Part shown: one piece after another, positions 43,576 through 53,815 of the stretch
Numbering within the stretch: the first letter of the stretch is position 1
Layout: every line of letters starts with the position of its first letter
Source: Caryophanales bacterium UBA784
GTDB taxonomy: Bacteria; Bacillota_I; Bacilli_A; RFN20; CAG-288
NCBI GenBank assembly: GCA_002297045.1
Contig: DBJE01000001.1
Span: 62,001-126,000, forward strand
Reading direction: 5' to 3'
Length of the DNA stretch: 64,000 nucleotides
Program-made: the position numbers and the translations under genes
Notes under the pieces: model-generated
Database searches by the model: none
What the model saw: the letters and a program-made list of their open reading frames with translations, nothing else
What the model was told of the DNA's origin: nothing

Positions 43576-44375
43576 AACGCTTCAGAGGGCTTGCCATCCC
43601 TTATGCCATCTGGCTGCTTTTTCTTTTCTTTCTTCCCCTTTTCGTCAGGTTCGTCCTTAGCTTCAGGGATGCCAACGGCATGGACTTCTCTTCGGCTGTC
43701 GCTTCGCTTGAGAATTACCAACGGCTTAGCGATCCTTCCATTTATAAGGCTGTCCTTAATTCTCTTCTTGTGGCTCTGGAGACCGTCTTCTACTCCTTCG
43801 CCCTTGGTTATCCTACCGCCTATTTCATCTCCTTTTCTAAGAGGAAGCATAAAAGGCTCTTCCTCCTTCTTTTGATCCTTCCTAGGTGGTCTAACTCCAT
43901 GCTCCGGTTTGTTTCCTGGCTCCGTCTTTTCTCTACCGATGCCTTTAAGGCTCTTGATTTACTTGGGACCAATAAGGCGGTAGTCCTTGTCTCGGTGACG
44001 ACCTATCTTCCTTTTAGGATTTTTCCTATTTATACCGTATTGGAAAAAAGGGACCGCTCTCTCATCGAAGCAAGCCGGGACTTAGGGGTAAACAGCGTCA
44101 AGACCTTCTTCAAGGTCACTTTCCCTCTTTCCAGGAAAGGAGTCTACTCTGGGGTTCTCATGGTCTTCCTTCCTTCCGCCACTGAGTTTGCCATCTCCCA
44201 GACCATCGGCCAAGGCAAGGTAAGACTCATCGGCAACCTCATCCAGTCCGTCTTCGAAAAGAACAATTTCGGATTCGGATCCCTTCTCTCCATCCTTCTT
44301 TCCCTGATCATCATTCTTAGGATCATCCTCTTCTCCAAGAGGGGGAACAGAAAGGAGGCGAAGGCCAATGCTTGA
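43572..44375 (+). CDS. potB: Spermidine/putrescine ABC transporter permease PotB
   Basis: The 267-residue permease has six spans. It shows NYQRL, the A-N-S block KAVLNSLLVALETVF, and the coupling loop SLIEASRDLGVNSVKTFFKVTFPLS, quoted here by its core LIEASRDLG, followed by a PSATEF segment typical of PotB. It forms half of the membrane channel with PotC. It is coupled to potA and potC by short overlaps. Confidence 0.9.
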   Translation: MKRFRGLAIPYAIWLLFLFFLPLFVRFVLSFRDANGMDFSSAVASLENYQRLSDPSIYKAVLNSLLVALETVFYSFALGYPTAYFISFSKRKHKRLFLLLLILPRWSNSMLRFVSWLRLFSTDAFKALDLLGTNKAVVLVSVTTYLPFRIFPIYTVLEKRDRSLIEASRDLGVNSVKTFFKVTFPLSRKGVYSGVLMVFLPSATEFAISQTIGQGKVRLIGNLIQSVFEKNNFGFGSLLSILLSLIIILRIILFSKRGNRKEAKANA

Positions 44376-45225
44376 GAAACAGACCTTTCTGACTAAACTC
44401 CTTAGCGGCCTTAAGGCATTCTTCGTCGTCCTTGTCTTTTCTTTAAGGTATGTTCCTATCGCCATCATCATCTATCAGTCCTTTAACGCCTCGGCCAATT
44501 CCATGATTCCGCTTAGTTTCGGCGGGTTCACCCTAGATAACTACAAAGCCATCTTCACGGACAGACAGCTTTATGTCTCCATCCTCGATTCTCTTCTTGT
44601 CGCCTTCTGGACGACTCTTATTGCCACCGTATTCGGTGTCTTTGCCTGCATAGGCATCCATGCGCTTGGCAGAAAAGCCCGCAAGTGGATGGACTTTCTA
44701 AACGAGATTCCTAGGCTGTCCTCGGATATCGTCATCGGCATATCAAGGAGGATTGTCTTTTCTCTTCTCCGTCCTCTCTTCCCCAAAATCTTTGGTTTCT
44801 TCTCCAGGCTTATCGCCCATGTCTTCTTTACCGTCCCTTATGTCATCAGGATGGTCCTTCCTAAGCTTGACTTATCCGACGAATCCCTCTTTGAGGCATC
44901 CATTGATTTAGGCTGTCCGCCGGTGAAAAGCCTTTTCAAGGTCATCATCCCCTCTTTGACCACAGCGATTTTAAGGGGAGCCCTGATTGCCTTCACCCTC
45001 TCCATCGACGATTTCGTTATTTCCTTCTATACCCAAGGAAACGGATTCTCCAACTTCTCCAACTATGTCTATTCTTCCTACACCAAGAAGAACTTCTCGG
45101 CAGGGAGCTATGCCTTTAACGCCTTGCTCACTTTTCTCACTCTCTTCATTGTCCTTTTAGTCTCCCTGAAAAGCACGAAAAAGAAGGAAAAGAATAAGAA
45201 GCTGAGGAGGCAGAAGAAAAAATGA
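44368..45225 (+). CDS. potC: Spermidine/putrescine ABC transporter permease PotC
   Basis: The 285-residue permease has six spans, with YVPIAIIIYQSFN near the N terminus, LDSLLVAFWTTLIAT, the coupling loop LFEASIDLGCPPVK, and the PotC-specific FTLSIDDFVISFY. It has a Lys-rich C-terminal tail. It pairs with PotB and overlaps potD by four bases. Confidence 0.9.
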   Translation: MLEKQTFLTKLLSGLKAFFVVLVFSLRYVPIAIIIYQSFNASANSMIPLSFGGFTLDNYKAIFTDRQLYVSILDSLLVAFWTTLIATVFGVFACIGIHALGRKARKWMDFLNEIPRLSSDIVIGISRRIVFSLLRPLFPKIFGFFSRLIAHVFFTVPYVIRMVLPKLDLSDESLFEASIDLGCPPVKSLFKVIIPSLTTAILRGALIAFTLSIDDFVISFYTQGNGFSNFSNYVYSSYTKKNFSAGSYAFNALLTFLTLFIVLLVSLKSTKKKEKNKKLRRQKKK

Positions 45226-46406
45226 AAAAGATTGCCGCCATTCTGGCATTCCTGATTTCCTTTACCGTCTTTGCCGTCCTTGTCATCTCCACCCCAAGCT
45301 CCGTCCTCTACCTGCTTAATTGGGGCGAATACATCTCCCAGGACCTAGTCAAGCAGTTCGAAAAGGAATACTCCTGCCAGGTCATCGAGGAGGATGTCAC
45401 CTCAAGCGAGGCTAGGTACCAGAAAATCCTCTCCGGGGCCACGGCCTATGACGTGGCCATCCCCGGCGACTATACGGTGGAACAGTTATACAAGGAAGGA
45501 TACCTGAAGAAAAGGGACGTAACAGACAAAGACTATCCTTATCTCTCCGCTTATCAGGGTGCCTTCCAGTCCTCCCTCTCTTCCTTAAGGGACGATTATG
45601 ACGTAAAGAGAGAGTACTATAGGCCTTATTTCTGGGGTTCCTATTCCCTTTTATACTCCACAAGAAAGGAAGGAAGGGAAAAGGCGGTGAAGGAGAAAGG
45701 CTTTTCGACCCTTTATGACCGCTCCCTTCTTCCTAACGGGGCAAAGGTAGGAAGGTATGACACCTCCCGATGGATCGTCGCCTCCTATCTATTAAGCAAG
45801 GGAAGGAATCCGAACCTCGTCGATCTTTCAACCGGCTCGGAGGAAGGAAACCTCTCTTCCAGCCTGCAGGAGGAGATTGTCTCCGCTTTAAAGAAGGAAC
45901 AGTTCGATGAGTTCGGAAACGATCAATTGAAACGCAACGTGGCTAGCGGAAGCCTTGACCTTGCCTTCGTCCAGTCCGGTGACTTTTTCGACGCCCTCTA
46001 TCTCTCCCTAAGCCAGAGCGACGAAGAGGTATCCTTTAATCTGTCCGTTCCTCCCACCACGGCTGCCTTTTTTGACTCCATGGTCATTCCGACGACTTCC
46101 AAGAACGGCAAGCTCGCCAATGCCTTCATCGATTTCAGGAGGAACCCGGTAAATGCCTTTGTCAATGCCAAGGCCATCGGTTATTCTCCGACCCTAAAAG
46201 GCGTCTCTGCCTTATACAAGGAAAGCGCGGAAAACGGGGAAGACTACTATAAAGACGGAAAGAAGGAAGTCAAAAGGAGCGACTTTCTTTCTTCCTATCC
46301 TTATTACCTTGATCCTCTTTATCAGACCAAGACGGTCTACCGCCTAAAGCCGAAGGATAACTCCTATCTCACCACCTGTGAGACCATCTTCAACCACCTT
46401 GCCTAG
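45222..46406 (+). CDS. potD: Spermidine/putrescine-binding protein PotD
   Basis: The 394-residue protein starts with a hydrophobic segment but no lipobox Cys, so it is probably held by an uncleaved anchor. The PotD body begins LLNWGEYISQDLVKQFEKEY and includes YDVAIPGDYTVEQL, a WGSYSLLYST block, DLAFVQSGD and FIDF-M-M-NPVNAFVNAKAIGYSP. The AGG pair there fits the LL or similar of relatives. It captures polyamines for PotABC. A terminator follows at 46466. Confidence 0.88.
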   Translation: MKKIAAILAFLISFTVFAVLVISTPSSVLYLLNWGEYISQDLVKQFEKEYSCQVIEEDVTSSEARYQKILSGATAYDVAIPGDYTVEQLYKEGYLKKRDVTDKDYPYLSAYQGAFQSSLSSLRDDYDVKREYYRPYFWGSYSLLYSTRKEGREKAVKEKGFSTLYDRSLLPNGAKVGRYDTSRWIVASYLLSKGRNPNLVDLSTGSEEGNLSSSLQEEIVSALKKEQFDEFGNDQLKRNVASGSLDLAFVQSGDFFDALYLSLSQSDEEVSFNLSVPPTTAAFFDSMVIPTTSKNGKLANAFIDFRRNPVNAFVNAKAIGYSPTLKGVSALYKESAENGEDYYKDGKKEVKRSDFLSSYPYYLDPLYQTKTVYRLKPKDNSYLTTCETIFNHLA

Positions 46407-46465
46407 CCTCCTTCCTTTGGAAAGGAAGTGCCAAAGAGAACCTGGACATCCTTTTACGTTTATAG

Positions 46466-46494
46466 ACAGGAAAGCGGTTTCCTGTTTGTTTGTT
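46466..46494 (+). terminator. Terminator after potABCD
   Basis: ACAGGAAA and TTTCCTGT pair around GCGG, followed by TTGTTTGTT. A second stem (CTTCCTTT/AAAGGAAG) lies just upstream. Confidence 0.75.
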
Positions 46495-46548
46495 CACCCT
46501 TTGGGACATAAAAGCCTTTCCTGAATGTTTTCGCTGTTTTTACAAGGA

Positions 46549-46554
46549 TATAAT
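46549..46554 (+). promoter_or_regulatory. -10 box before the first giant lipoprotein
   Basis: TATAAT lies 29 bases before ATG 46584, with AAAGGAGC in between. The -35 (around 46526) is weak. Confidence 0.5.
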
Positions 46555-46583
46555 AATTTGCTTAGACATTAAAAGGAGCTAAT

Positions 46584-49500
46584 ATGAAAAAGCATTCTTT
46601 GACGATCATTGCCCTTCTCTCCCTTCTTTTATCCGGCTGCAAACAGCAGGGGGATTCAACTTCTTCCCCTACCTCTTCTTCTACTTCCGATGTTGTCTCG
46701 GAGCTACCTTCCGCAAGCAGCAAGCCGAGCGAAAGTCCTTCATCCGATTCCCATTCCACCGCCGGGGAAGGAAGCTCTTCTAGCGGAAGCACTTCCACTT
46801 CCTCTGCCTCTGCTTCCCAGGACTTACAGAAGAACAAATGGCCGACAGATGTCCAGGATAAGAGGAAACAGTACCTTGGCGGAGAACTGCTTCCTTATAT
46901 TAACTTAGGGGACAAGAAGCTAGTCACTGCCGAGTGGGTACAGGCGGACGAATGGGACTATGACTCAAGGGACCACCTCGAGATTTCCGGCACTGCCGTC
47001 TATGACAATGTCCTCACGGCAAGCTTTAAGACTGCCTTCGAGGCAGACGGATATACTGTCTCCCCGTCCGATACTTCCTACACTGCGAAGAATACCATCA
47101 AAGGGCTGACCGTAACTCTCAAGAAGAGGGCAAGCGATGACGATACAGCCCTTATCCAGGCCGTCTATGAAGAGCCCTATGATCCAAGTCAGTTCACGGC
47201 GTGGCCGAGCAATGTTCTTGATAGCTTCAATCAGTATTTCAATAACCATGGGAACGACATTCCTTTGATTTATCTTGGAACGAAAAATCCAAGCGTGGAG
47301 TGGGATTCGATTTATAACAAGCTGACCCTTAAGGGACCTAAATGGGACGACCGCATCCTTACCGATGCTAAGGCCACCTTCTCCGGAAACCAGTGGGAAA
47401 TCTCCCCGGATTCCACCTCGGTAAAGATTATTGCCACAAAGACAATTTCCGGGGATAAATTCACCATCACGTTGCAGAAGGTTAGTTCGTATTATTCCTC
47501 AGACTATCAGCCAAAGAGGGAAATCCAGAGGCAGGAAGGCTTTAATCCTTCTTCGCTCACGGCCTGGCCGGATGATGTGAAGACAGACTTAAGCACGGCC
47601 CTAAACGGCCATGTCCCTCCCTTTGTCTACCTAGGGACGAAGGATCCCACCACCAACGTCATTGACCGAAAGAAGGAAATCGACGTCAATGGCGGAACCT
47701 TTGATAAGCAGATCCTTACCTTGGCGGATGATGCCTTTAATAAGGAAGGCGGATGGACGGTGAAGGAAGATCATTCCACTGAGAATAGCCCAAGTGTCTG
47801 GAAGGTCTGGCAGAAGACCTATGACGATGGAGACAGGGTTGAGGCAAAGCTCTGCCAAACCTATTCTTCCAAAAAAGCCTATAGGGCCTATTACTATCAC
47901 GAAAAATTCGATGCCGAAAACCTAACTAGCTGGCCAAATGAAATCCAGACCTCTCTCTCTTCCACCTTCGCCGGAGACGACATTCCCTTTGTTTATCTTG
48001 GAACAAAGACTCCTAAGGGAGATGCCTCTTCGTCCGGAAAATACAGGACCATCACCGGCGGATACTGGGACGACCAGATTCTTGCCCTTGCCGAAAAGGC
48101 TTTTACTAAGGAACTTGGCTGGACAAAGGTATCCTCGCTTCTTTCAAGCGAAAAGAACGGCCCATCGGCGAAGTACACCAAGTATTTTTCCTCTACCGGA
48201 GACTATATCGTCCTCTCGTTCAGCAAAAATTACAATGGGAGGGCAGAACTTCTTATCGAGTGTCTTCCTACTTCCAAGGAAACATCCTGGTCGGATGACA
48301 TCAAAACTGCCTTAAAGCCTGTCCTTGGGGACAATGACATCCCTTACTTCTATAGGGGTGCGAATAAGGATCTTACCGTGAAGACAAGCGGAAACGTGGC
48401 GACCATTGTCCAAGGAACAAATGCGACCACAAGCAAACTTAGGCTTGACTATTTCTCTGATTCGTTCAAATCGGCGGAATGGACCCTCAGCGAAAATAGG
48501 AAAGAAGATGAAGATGACTGGGATGACTATTCCTCAACTTATACCTATGACTATACCGCCAGTAAGACCATGGCAGATGGTTCGACCATCACCTGCGTCT
48601 TCCATACTGTCTACGATTATACGTTCAGCGGCACAAAGCTGACCATCACCCGGGATGTCCCTTATGACAGCAAGAACAAAGGAACTGCCTGGAGTGACGA
48701 AATCAAAAAAGCCAGGAGCGCAAATCTTGGCGGACATGACGATGTCCCCTACTTCTATCTTGGCTTCCCTGAGGCAGCCTTGGCGGAAGACAAGAATAGT
48801 GGCGAAATTCTTCTGAAAGGGGCTAAGTGGGACGATAAGATGGTAGATGAGTTTGTCTCTGCCTTCTCGGGAAAGAGTGAGTACAAAGTCACCTCCGATA
48901 AGGCAAACAAAAAGGCTAGGGCAATCGGCACTTTGACAAGCGGTGCCCCAGGAAGCAGGCAGGTTTCCTTATACAAAGACACGACGGACGGCCGTGTCTA
49001 TGCGAAATTCAAGTTCAAGGAAAGTTACTCTGCCTCTTCTAGGACGGATTACAGCGAAAGTGCGAAGACGGAAATCAAGAAGGTCTTCGGTGATGTCGCT
49101 CTTCCCGCTGTTTATCTTGGTACCGTGAATCCCACGGTAAAATCCCATTCTGCGACTACCTATAGCAGTGAGAAATATGTGGAGAGGACGGGAACCCTTT
49201 GGAAGGATAAGAGGCTAGAAGACAATAAGGCCATCCTGGAAAAGGCAGGCTTTACTCTTTATTCCACCGACGAAAACGGAATGAGCCATTACTACGGCTC
49301 TTCTAAGGCTGCTTCCCTTCAGGGCTATAAATTCCTAAACGGCAGTGATCCAAGCAAAGGCAGGATCCGCTTCATCCTGACAAGAAGCACCGGGCCATCC
49401 AAGGATTCTTCCTATGCCAAATGCAAGTTCTGGTATGAAGACGGATATACTGATCCAAATGCGGGCGCAACAAGCGGACGCTGGAGCGACGACGAGGCGA

Positions 49501-50192
49501 ATAAGAAGACAAGGACGGATACCCTTGGCGGAACTTTGATTCCTTATTTCTATGCAGGAACGGAGAAAGTAACCCTCACTTCCTATTCCCAGACTGTCTC
49601 TCTCCGTGGCGAATTCTCTTCTTCCACGCCTTGCACCTTCTCCACCCTTTATAACGCAAGGCAGACGAGGGAAAAGGCTGGAGCTACCCTTGTTTCCTTC
49701 GACTTCTCCTCTCCGAAGGCGACTAGGCGCATGGCTGCTAAGGATGGGAACATTATTACTTTGGAATTAGCCTGCTCTTCTTTTGCCTTGACCGCCAAGT
49801 TCACCCTTTCCGAAGGATATATTCCGTCTAATGCCCAGTCTGACTGGGATGAGGATATCAAGAAGGGAAGGCAGGACACTCTCGGTTATTCTCTTCCCTA
49901 TGTCTATCTTGGTGCGAAGAAGCCGACAATTACTGTCGATGCGAAGAATAGGAAAGTGAGGGTCAAGGGCGCCGCATTTGATAAGAAGATTCTTAGCGAT
50001 GCCGAAACTGCTCTCGCTGCAGACACGAATCTTTCCTGGACTATCATCAATGACGGGACTTCTTCCCTTTATGCTTCAGCTAGCGACAAAGACGGAAACA
50101 GGTACTATCTGACTATTGCAGATGAAGACAACCAGCCAGTAAGGACGGTCTGGAAGGTTTTGAAAACGACAACCGACAAGGCTGCCAAATAA
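46584..50192 (+). CDS. Giant lipoprotein A with nine repeats of an unrecognised domain
   Basis: The 1202-residue protein has a lipoprotein signal (lipobox LLSGC, Cys19), a Ser/Thr-rich linker to residue 85, and nine tandem units of about 110-140 residues. Each unit starts with W-P/S-D-D-I, followed by a helix, then IP-Y/F-V-YLGT-K-PT, a strand, G-WDD-IL--A--AF, and a variable beta part ending in a Y-P-like linker. The fold looks alpha/beta and repeats outside the cell. In unit five YFYMG (AGG) stands where others have YLG. I know no such family. Surface binding of a polymer or host ligand is a guess. A paralogue follows 20 bases later. Confidence 0.85.
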   Translation: MKKHSLTIIALLSLLLSGCKQQGDSTSSPTSSSTSDVVSELPSASSKPSESPSSDSHSTAGEGSSSSGSTSTSSASASQDLQKNKWPTDVQDKRKQYLGGELLPYINLGDKKLVTAEWVQADEWDYDSRDHLEISGTAVYDNVLTASFKTAFEADGYTVSPSDTSYTAKNTIKGLTVTLKKRASDDDTALIQAVYEEPYDPSQFTAWPSNVLDSFNQYFNNHGNDIPLIYLGTKNPSVEWDSIYNKLTLKGPKWDDRILTDAKATFSGNQWEISPDSTSVKIIATKTISGDKFTITLQKVSSYYSSDYQPKREIQRQEGFNPSSLTAWPDDVKTDLSTALNGHVPPFVYLGTKDPTTNVIDRKKEIDVNGGTFDKQILTLADDAFNKEGGWTVKEDHSTENSPSVWKVWQKTYDDGDRVEAKLCQTYSSKKAYRAYYYHEKFDAENLTSWPNEIQTSLSSTFAGDDIPFVYLGTKTPKGDASSSGKYRTITGGYWDDQILALAEKAFTKELGWTKVSSLLSSEKNGPSAKYTKYFSSTGDYIVLSFSKNYNGRAELLIECLPTSKETSWSDDIKTALKPVLGDNDIPYFYRGANKDLTVKTSGNVATIVQGTNATTSKLRLDYFSDSFKSAEWTLSENRKEDEDDWDDYSSTYTYDYTASKTMADGSTITCVFHTVYDYTFSGTKLTITRDVPYDSKNKGTAWSDEIKKARSANLGGHDDVPYFYLGFPEAALAEDKNSGEILLKGAKWDDKMVDEFVSAFSGKSEYKVTSDKANKKARAIGTLTSGAPGSRQVSLYKDTTDGRVYAKFKFKESYSASSRTDYSESAKTEIKKVFGDVALPAVYLGTVNPTVKSHSATTYSSEKYVERTGTLWKDKRLEDNKAILEKAGFTLYSTDENGMSHYYGSSKAASLQGYKFLNGSDPSKGRIRFILTRSTGPSKDSSYAKCKFWYEDGYTDPNAGATSGRWSDDEANKKTRTDTLGGTLIPYFYAGTEKVTLTSYSQTVSLRGEFSSSTPCTFSTLYNARQTREKAGATLVSFDFSSPKATRRMAAKDGNIITLELACSSFALTAKFTLSEGYIPSNAQSDWDEDIKKGRQDTLGYSLPYVYLGAKKPTITVDAKNRKVRVKGAAFDKKILSDAETALAADTNLSWTIINDGTSSLYASASDKDGNRYYLTIADEDNQPVRTVWKVLKTTTDKAAK

Positions 50193-50212
50193 GGTAAAGG
50201 AAGGCTCGAATA

Positions 50213-53200
50213 ATGAAAAAACATACGCTCACTCTTGTCGCCCTTCTCTCTCTTCTCCTTACAGGATGCCAGAATCACCCCTCTAGGGGAAGTCAGGATT
50301 CTGCCCCTTCTGTGACGGAAAAAGAATCGGAGCAGACTCCGACGGAAAAGCCGTCCCACTCTGCCAAACCATCGGAAGGTAACTCTTCGTCTGCCGGTTC
50401 TTCTTCCTCCTCTACCGACTCTTCGTCCCAGACTAGCGGGTCGGAAAATCCTTCTACGGGAGAGACGACCAAATGGGGTGAAACCGTCGCCGATAGGAGG
50501 AAACGATATCTCGGTGGGAAGCTTCTCCCCTATGTTGATTTAGGAAGCGGAGTGGAAGCTATCTTCGTCGAGAAGAAAACAAGCTATTTTGATTCGGATG
50601 ACGAACATCTTGAAATTTACGGGGATAAAGCTCTTTCTGATACCCTCATCAATAAATTTACCGCTGCCTTTACAAATGGTGGATATACCCTTGATTCCAG
50701 CGATAAGGAGAACGTCACGGCCAAGGACGAGGCAAACCATCTGAAGATCGTCCTGACCAAGGACACTGATCTTGACGTCGCCTCCAGGAAAGCCTACTAT
50801 GATGAACCCTACGATAAGAGCAAGTTCACTTCTTATCCTAGCGATGTCCTCACCGCTAGGCAGCAGTATTTGCAAGGCCATGTCAATGACCTTCCTCTTG
50901 TCTACCTTGGAACAAACAATCCTATTGCCGAAGTTAAAGATGGCTATAGGACTATTTCAGGGCGAAAATGGAACAAGAGCGTGCTTGATGATGCCAAGTC
51001 CACTCTCCTGGCTGCCGGGTTTGATGTCAGCAAATCAAACTATAGTCAGACTCAGGGAACCAAGGACTTCCCCGATGGGGCTAAACTTACTGTCCTTGTG
51101 AAAGAAGGCGGCATTTCTTCCTCTATACCGGTTAGGACCATTCTTTTGGGCGAGAAGTTCGATCCTTCCTCTGCCTCTTCCTGGCCTAAGGAAGTCACCG
51201 ATGCCTTCACGACCTATCTTGACAGGAATTCTCTGCCCTACCTCTATCTTGGGAGCAAGAATCCGACAGTCAGCTATGATAGCGAGAAATCCGAGCTTGT
51301 CATTAAGGGAAATGCCTATGACGACCAGGTCTTCTCTCTTGCCAAGACTGCCTTGGTTAACGACGGCTATTCGGTCACCTATGACGACAAAGCTACTCCC
51401 AAGGTCCTTTCCGCGACAAAGACTTTCTCCAATAAGGACATTATCAGCCTTACCCTTAAGGCAGACTCCAAATACGTTTCCGACTTAGGGCAGGTATCCT
51501 ATCCAAGGCTCACCGCCTCTATCCTGAAGGACTTTGATCCTGATTCTTTCACCGATTATCCTTCCGATATTAAAACGGCAATCTCTTCACTAAGGGATTC
51601 CCATGAAGTTCCGGTCATCTATCTTGGAACGGCTACTCCGACAAGGGACCAATATGATTCCACGAATACGATTATCCTTACCGGTGAACAGTGGACGGAC
51701 AGAATCGGAACACTGGCCGAGGAGGCCTTCACCAAGGCAAAATGGACAAAGGATTCTTCCTCCACTTCCACTTCCCTTGTCTTTACCAAAACCTTTGACG
51801 ATAAATGCACGATTAAGGGGACGGTCGAAAAGGGATACTCCTCTGGCAAGGCGAAACTTACGTTTAAGCTGACTCCCGGCTGGAATCCGGAAGGAAGCAA
51901 GGATTATACCGATGAAGTGAAGGATGCGAGGAAGAAATACCTGGACGGAAATGTCCTCCCCTACCTCTATCTTGGGACAAAGGCCCCTACTGCAACGTGG
52001 AATAGCAACAGCGGGGAACTGGAAATCAAGGGAAAATTATGGGACGATTCCATCCTTGATAGGGCAAAGACTTCTTTTGCCTCCTATACGTTAGTCAAAG
52101 AGACCAAGGGGAAGACGTTGACCTTCGTCACGGAAAGGGAAAGCGGGTGCATCCTTTCCGTTGAAATCAGCAAAGATGGCTATTTCGATTGCTATCCGGT
52201 CAGGAGAGCATCCATCCTAAAGCCGGGCAGCGATAAGGACTGGGACGGAACGACAAAGGCTGCAATCCTTTCAAGGACGGAAAACCATTCGATCCCTTAT
52301 TTCTATAGGGGAACGACACAGGAGGCTTCTTCAGGAAACAGCAAGTATATTCAGGGAAGCGTAGCTGCCGATGAAAAACTGAATTATCTCTTTGACAAGG
52401 TCTTCAAGGCCGATCAGTGGGATGTTTCCACTAACACGAGCGGAAACTACTATGCCAAAAAGAAATTTGAGGATAACTATACCCTTATCGTTACTCTGTC
52501 ATCTGCCTACGTTTCTAGTCCGTCCTATAAAACCGTTTCCAAGATTAGCTTTAAGGTGATTCCTCCCTACGATAAGGATTCTCTGAAGTCCTATCCGGAT
52601 GACGTAAAGAAAGACATTCAGAAAGTCTTCCCGGAGGATGTCACTCTTCCCCTTATCTATCTAGGCACCGATAAGCCGACTTCCTCGACAAGCTTAAACA
52701 GCGTGACCATCACCGGCCTTGGATATGATGAAAAGAGGGTGAGTGACAATAAGACGACGCTGGAAAGTGCCGGATTCACTTGTTTTGACGCTTCGGCCTA
52801 TCTTGCAGGTGGCAGCACCTCGTCGAAGATTGTTCCGGCCTTGCAGGGATATAAGGCAATCGACGGAAAGGACTTAACCAAAGGGTATATCCGCTTCGTC
52901 CTAAAAAGGACTAGCTCGGATCAAAGCACAGTCAATGGTCAAGTCGTATTCTATTACGATAAGGCTGTAAGTATCCCTTCAAGCGATGCAAACTGGGCGG
53001 AGGACTTTGATAATTCCTCTTTGATCAGGGACAACCTTGGAGAGAGCCTTCCTTACTTCTATGCCGGAAGCGACGTAAAGGTCGCTAAGGCTACTTCCGA
53101 GAAGAGCATTTCCGTCAAAGGAAGCTTTGCTTCCAAAGACAGGAACTTCACCTATAGGAGGAATGCCGCTAACACCTTAAGGAAGGAAAAGAAGGCGGTA

Positions 53201-53665
53201 ATCGATAAGCTTGACCTTGGCTCCACGAATAGTCCAACGAGGACAAGGAAGTCCACGGCAAGTGACGGAAACAAGATTGTCTATACTCTTTCCTGCACTT
53301 CTTCGTCCTTTACGATGACTGCCGAATATGTCGAGGAATTCGATCCTAGCCTTACCTCAGCCTGGAGCGAAGAGATCACCAAGGCAAGGAAAGACAACCT
53401 TGGCGGGAACACGATTCCTTACATCTATTTAGGCTCTACCCGTCCGACCTATGCCGTAAAAGACGGCGAGGTCATTGTCACCGGTTCTCTCTTCGATAAA
53501 CAAATCTTCGCCTTGGCTAAAGCGGCTCTTAGTGGATATACGATCGTCAGCGACGATTCTACCTTCCTTGCCGCTTCTAAGGACGCGGGAAACGGAAAGA
53601 AGCTTATCGTGACGATTAAGACGGATGGTAATGGCGCTCCTGTCCTTACTGCCAGTTATAAGTAG
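50213..53665 (+). CDS. Giant lipoprotein B, nine-repeat paralogue of A
   Basis: The 1150-residue protein has nearly the same signal peptide as A (lipobox LLTGC), a Ser-rich linker and nine units: for example SYPSDVLTARQQYL then LPLVYLGT, SWPKEVTDAF then LPYLYLGSKNPT, and AWSEEITKARKDNLGG then IPYIYLGS. Unit order matches A: unit seven carries a P/SLQGYK segment, unit eight the variant YFYAG, and unit nine closes the protein. This suggests duplication of the whole gene. AGG occurs in YFY-M-G of unit six. It is probably co-transcribed with A and ends at a terminator near 53690. Confidence 0.85.
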   Translation: MKKHTLTLVALLSLLLTGCQNHPSRGSQDSAPSVTEKESEQTPTEKPSHSAKPSEGNSSSAGSSSSSTDSSSQTSGSENPSTGETTKWGETVADRRKRYLGGKLLPYVDLGSGVEAIFVEKKTSYFDSDDEHLEIYGDKALSDTLINKFTAAFTNGGYTLDSSDKENVTAKDEANHLKIVLTKDTDLDVASRKAYYDEPYDKSKFTSYPSDVLTARQQYLQGHVNDLPLVYLGTNNPIAEVKDGYRTISGRKWNKSVLDDAKSTLLAAGFDVSKSNYSQTQGTKDFPDGAKLTVLVKEGGISSSIPVRTILLGEKFDPSSASSWPKEVTDAFTTYLDRNSLPYLYLGSKNPTVSYDSEKSELVIKGNAYDDQVFSLAKTALVNDGYSVTYDDKATPKVLSATKTFSNKDIISLTLKADSKYVSDLGQVSYPRLTASILKDFDPDSFTDYPSDIKTAISSLRDSHEVPVIYLGTATPTRDQYDSTNTIILTGEQWTDRIGTLAEEAFTKAKWTKDSSSTSTSLVFTKTFDDKCTIKGTVEKGYSSGKAKLTFKLTPGWNPEGSKDYTDEVKDARKKYLDGNVLPYLYLGTKAPTATWNSNSGELEIKGKLWDDSILDRAKTSFASYTLVKETKGKTLTFVTERESGCILSVEISKDGYFDCYPVRRASILKPGSDKDWDGTTKAAILSRTENHSIPYFYRGTTQEASSGNSKYIQGSVAADEKLNYLFDKVFKADQWDVSTNTSGNYYAKKKFEDNYTLIVTLSSAYVSSPSYKTVSKISFKVIPPYDKDSLKSYPDDVKKDIQKVFPEDVTLPLIYLGTDKPTSSTSLNSVTITGLGYDEKRVSDNKTTLESAGFTCFDASAYLAGGSTSSKIVPALQGYKAIDGKDLTKGYIRFVLKRTSSDQSTVNGQVVFYYDKAVSIPSSDANWAEDFDNSSLIRDNLGESLPYFYAGSDVKVAKATSEKSISVKGSFASKDRNFTYRRNAANTLRKEKKAVIDKLDLGSTNSPTRTRKSTASDGNKIVYTLSCTSSSFTMTAEYVEEFDPSLTSAWSEEITKARKDNLGGNTIPYIYLGSTRPTYAVKDGEVIVTGSLFDKQIFALAKAALSGYTIVSDDSTFLAASKDAGNGKKLIVTIKTDGNGAPVLTASYK

Positions 53666-53681
53666 ATTCTGAAAATCCTAA

Positions 53682-53712
53682 AAGGCCTTCTTTGAAAAAA
53701 GGAAGGCTTTTT
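53682..53712 (+). terminator. Terminator after giant lipoprotein B
   Basis: GCCTTC and GAAGGC pair, with A and T runs on either side, ending in TTTTTT. Confidence 0.7.
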
Positions 53713-53769
53713 TGGTGGCAGTTTTTTAAGTATGGCTAAGAACGAAGATGTTTATTTCTGGACAACACA

Positions 53770-53799
53770 AAAGAGCCCCTGCCTAGGCAGGGGCTCTTT
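53770..53799 (-). terminator. 30-base perfect palindrome, terminator of giant lipoprotein C
   Basis: Fifteen bases (AAAGAGCCCCTGCCT) are followed at once by their exact complement, giving a stem with a CTAG loop and a T run on both strands. It lies 17 bases beyond the stop of the minus-strand gene. Confidence 0.8.
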
Positions 53800-53815
53800 G
53801 GAAGTACGGTTGGTT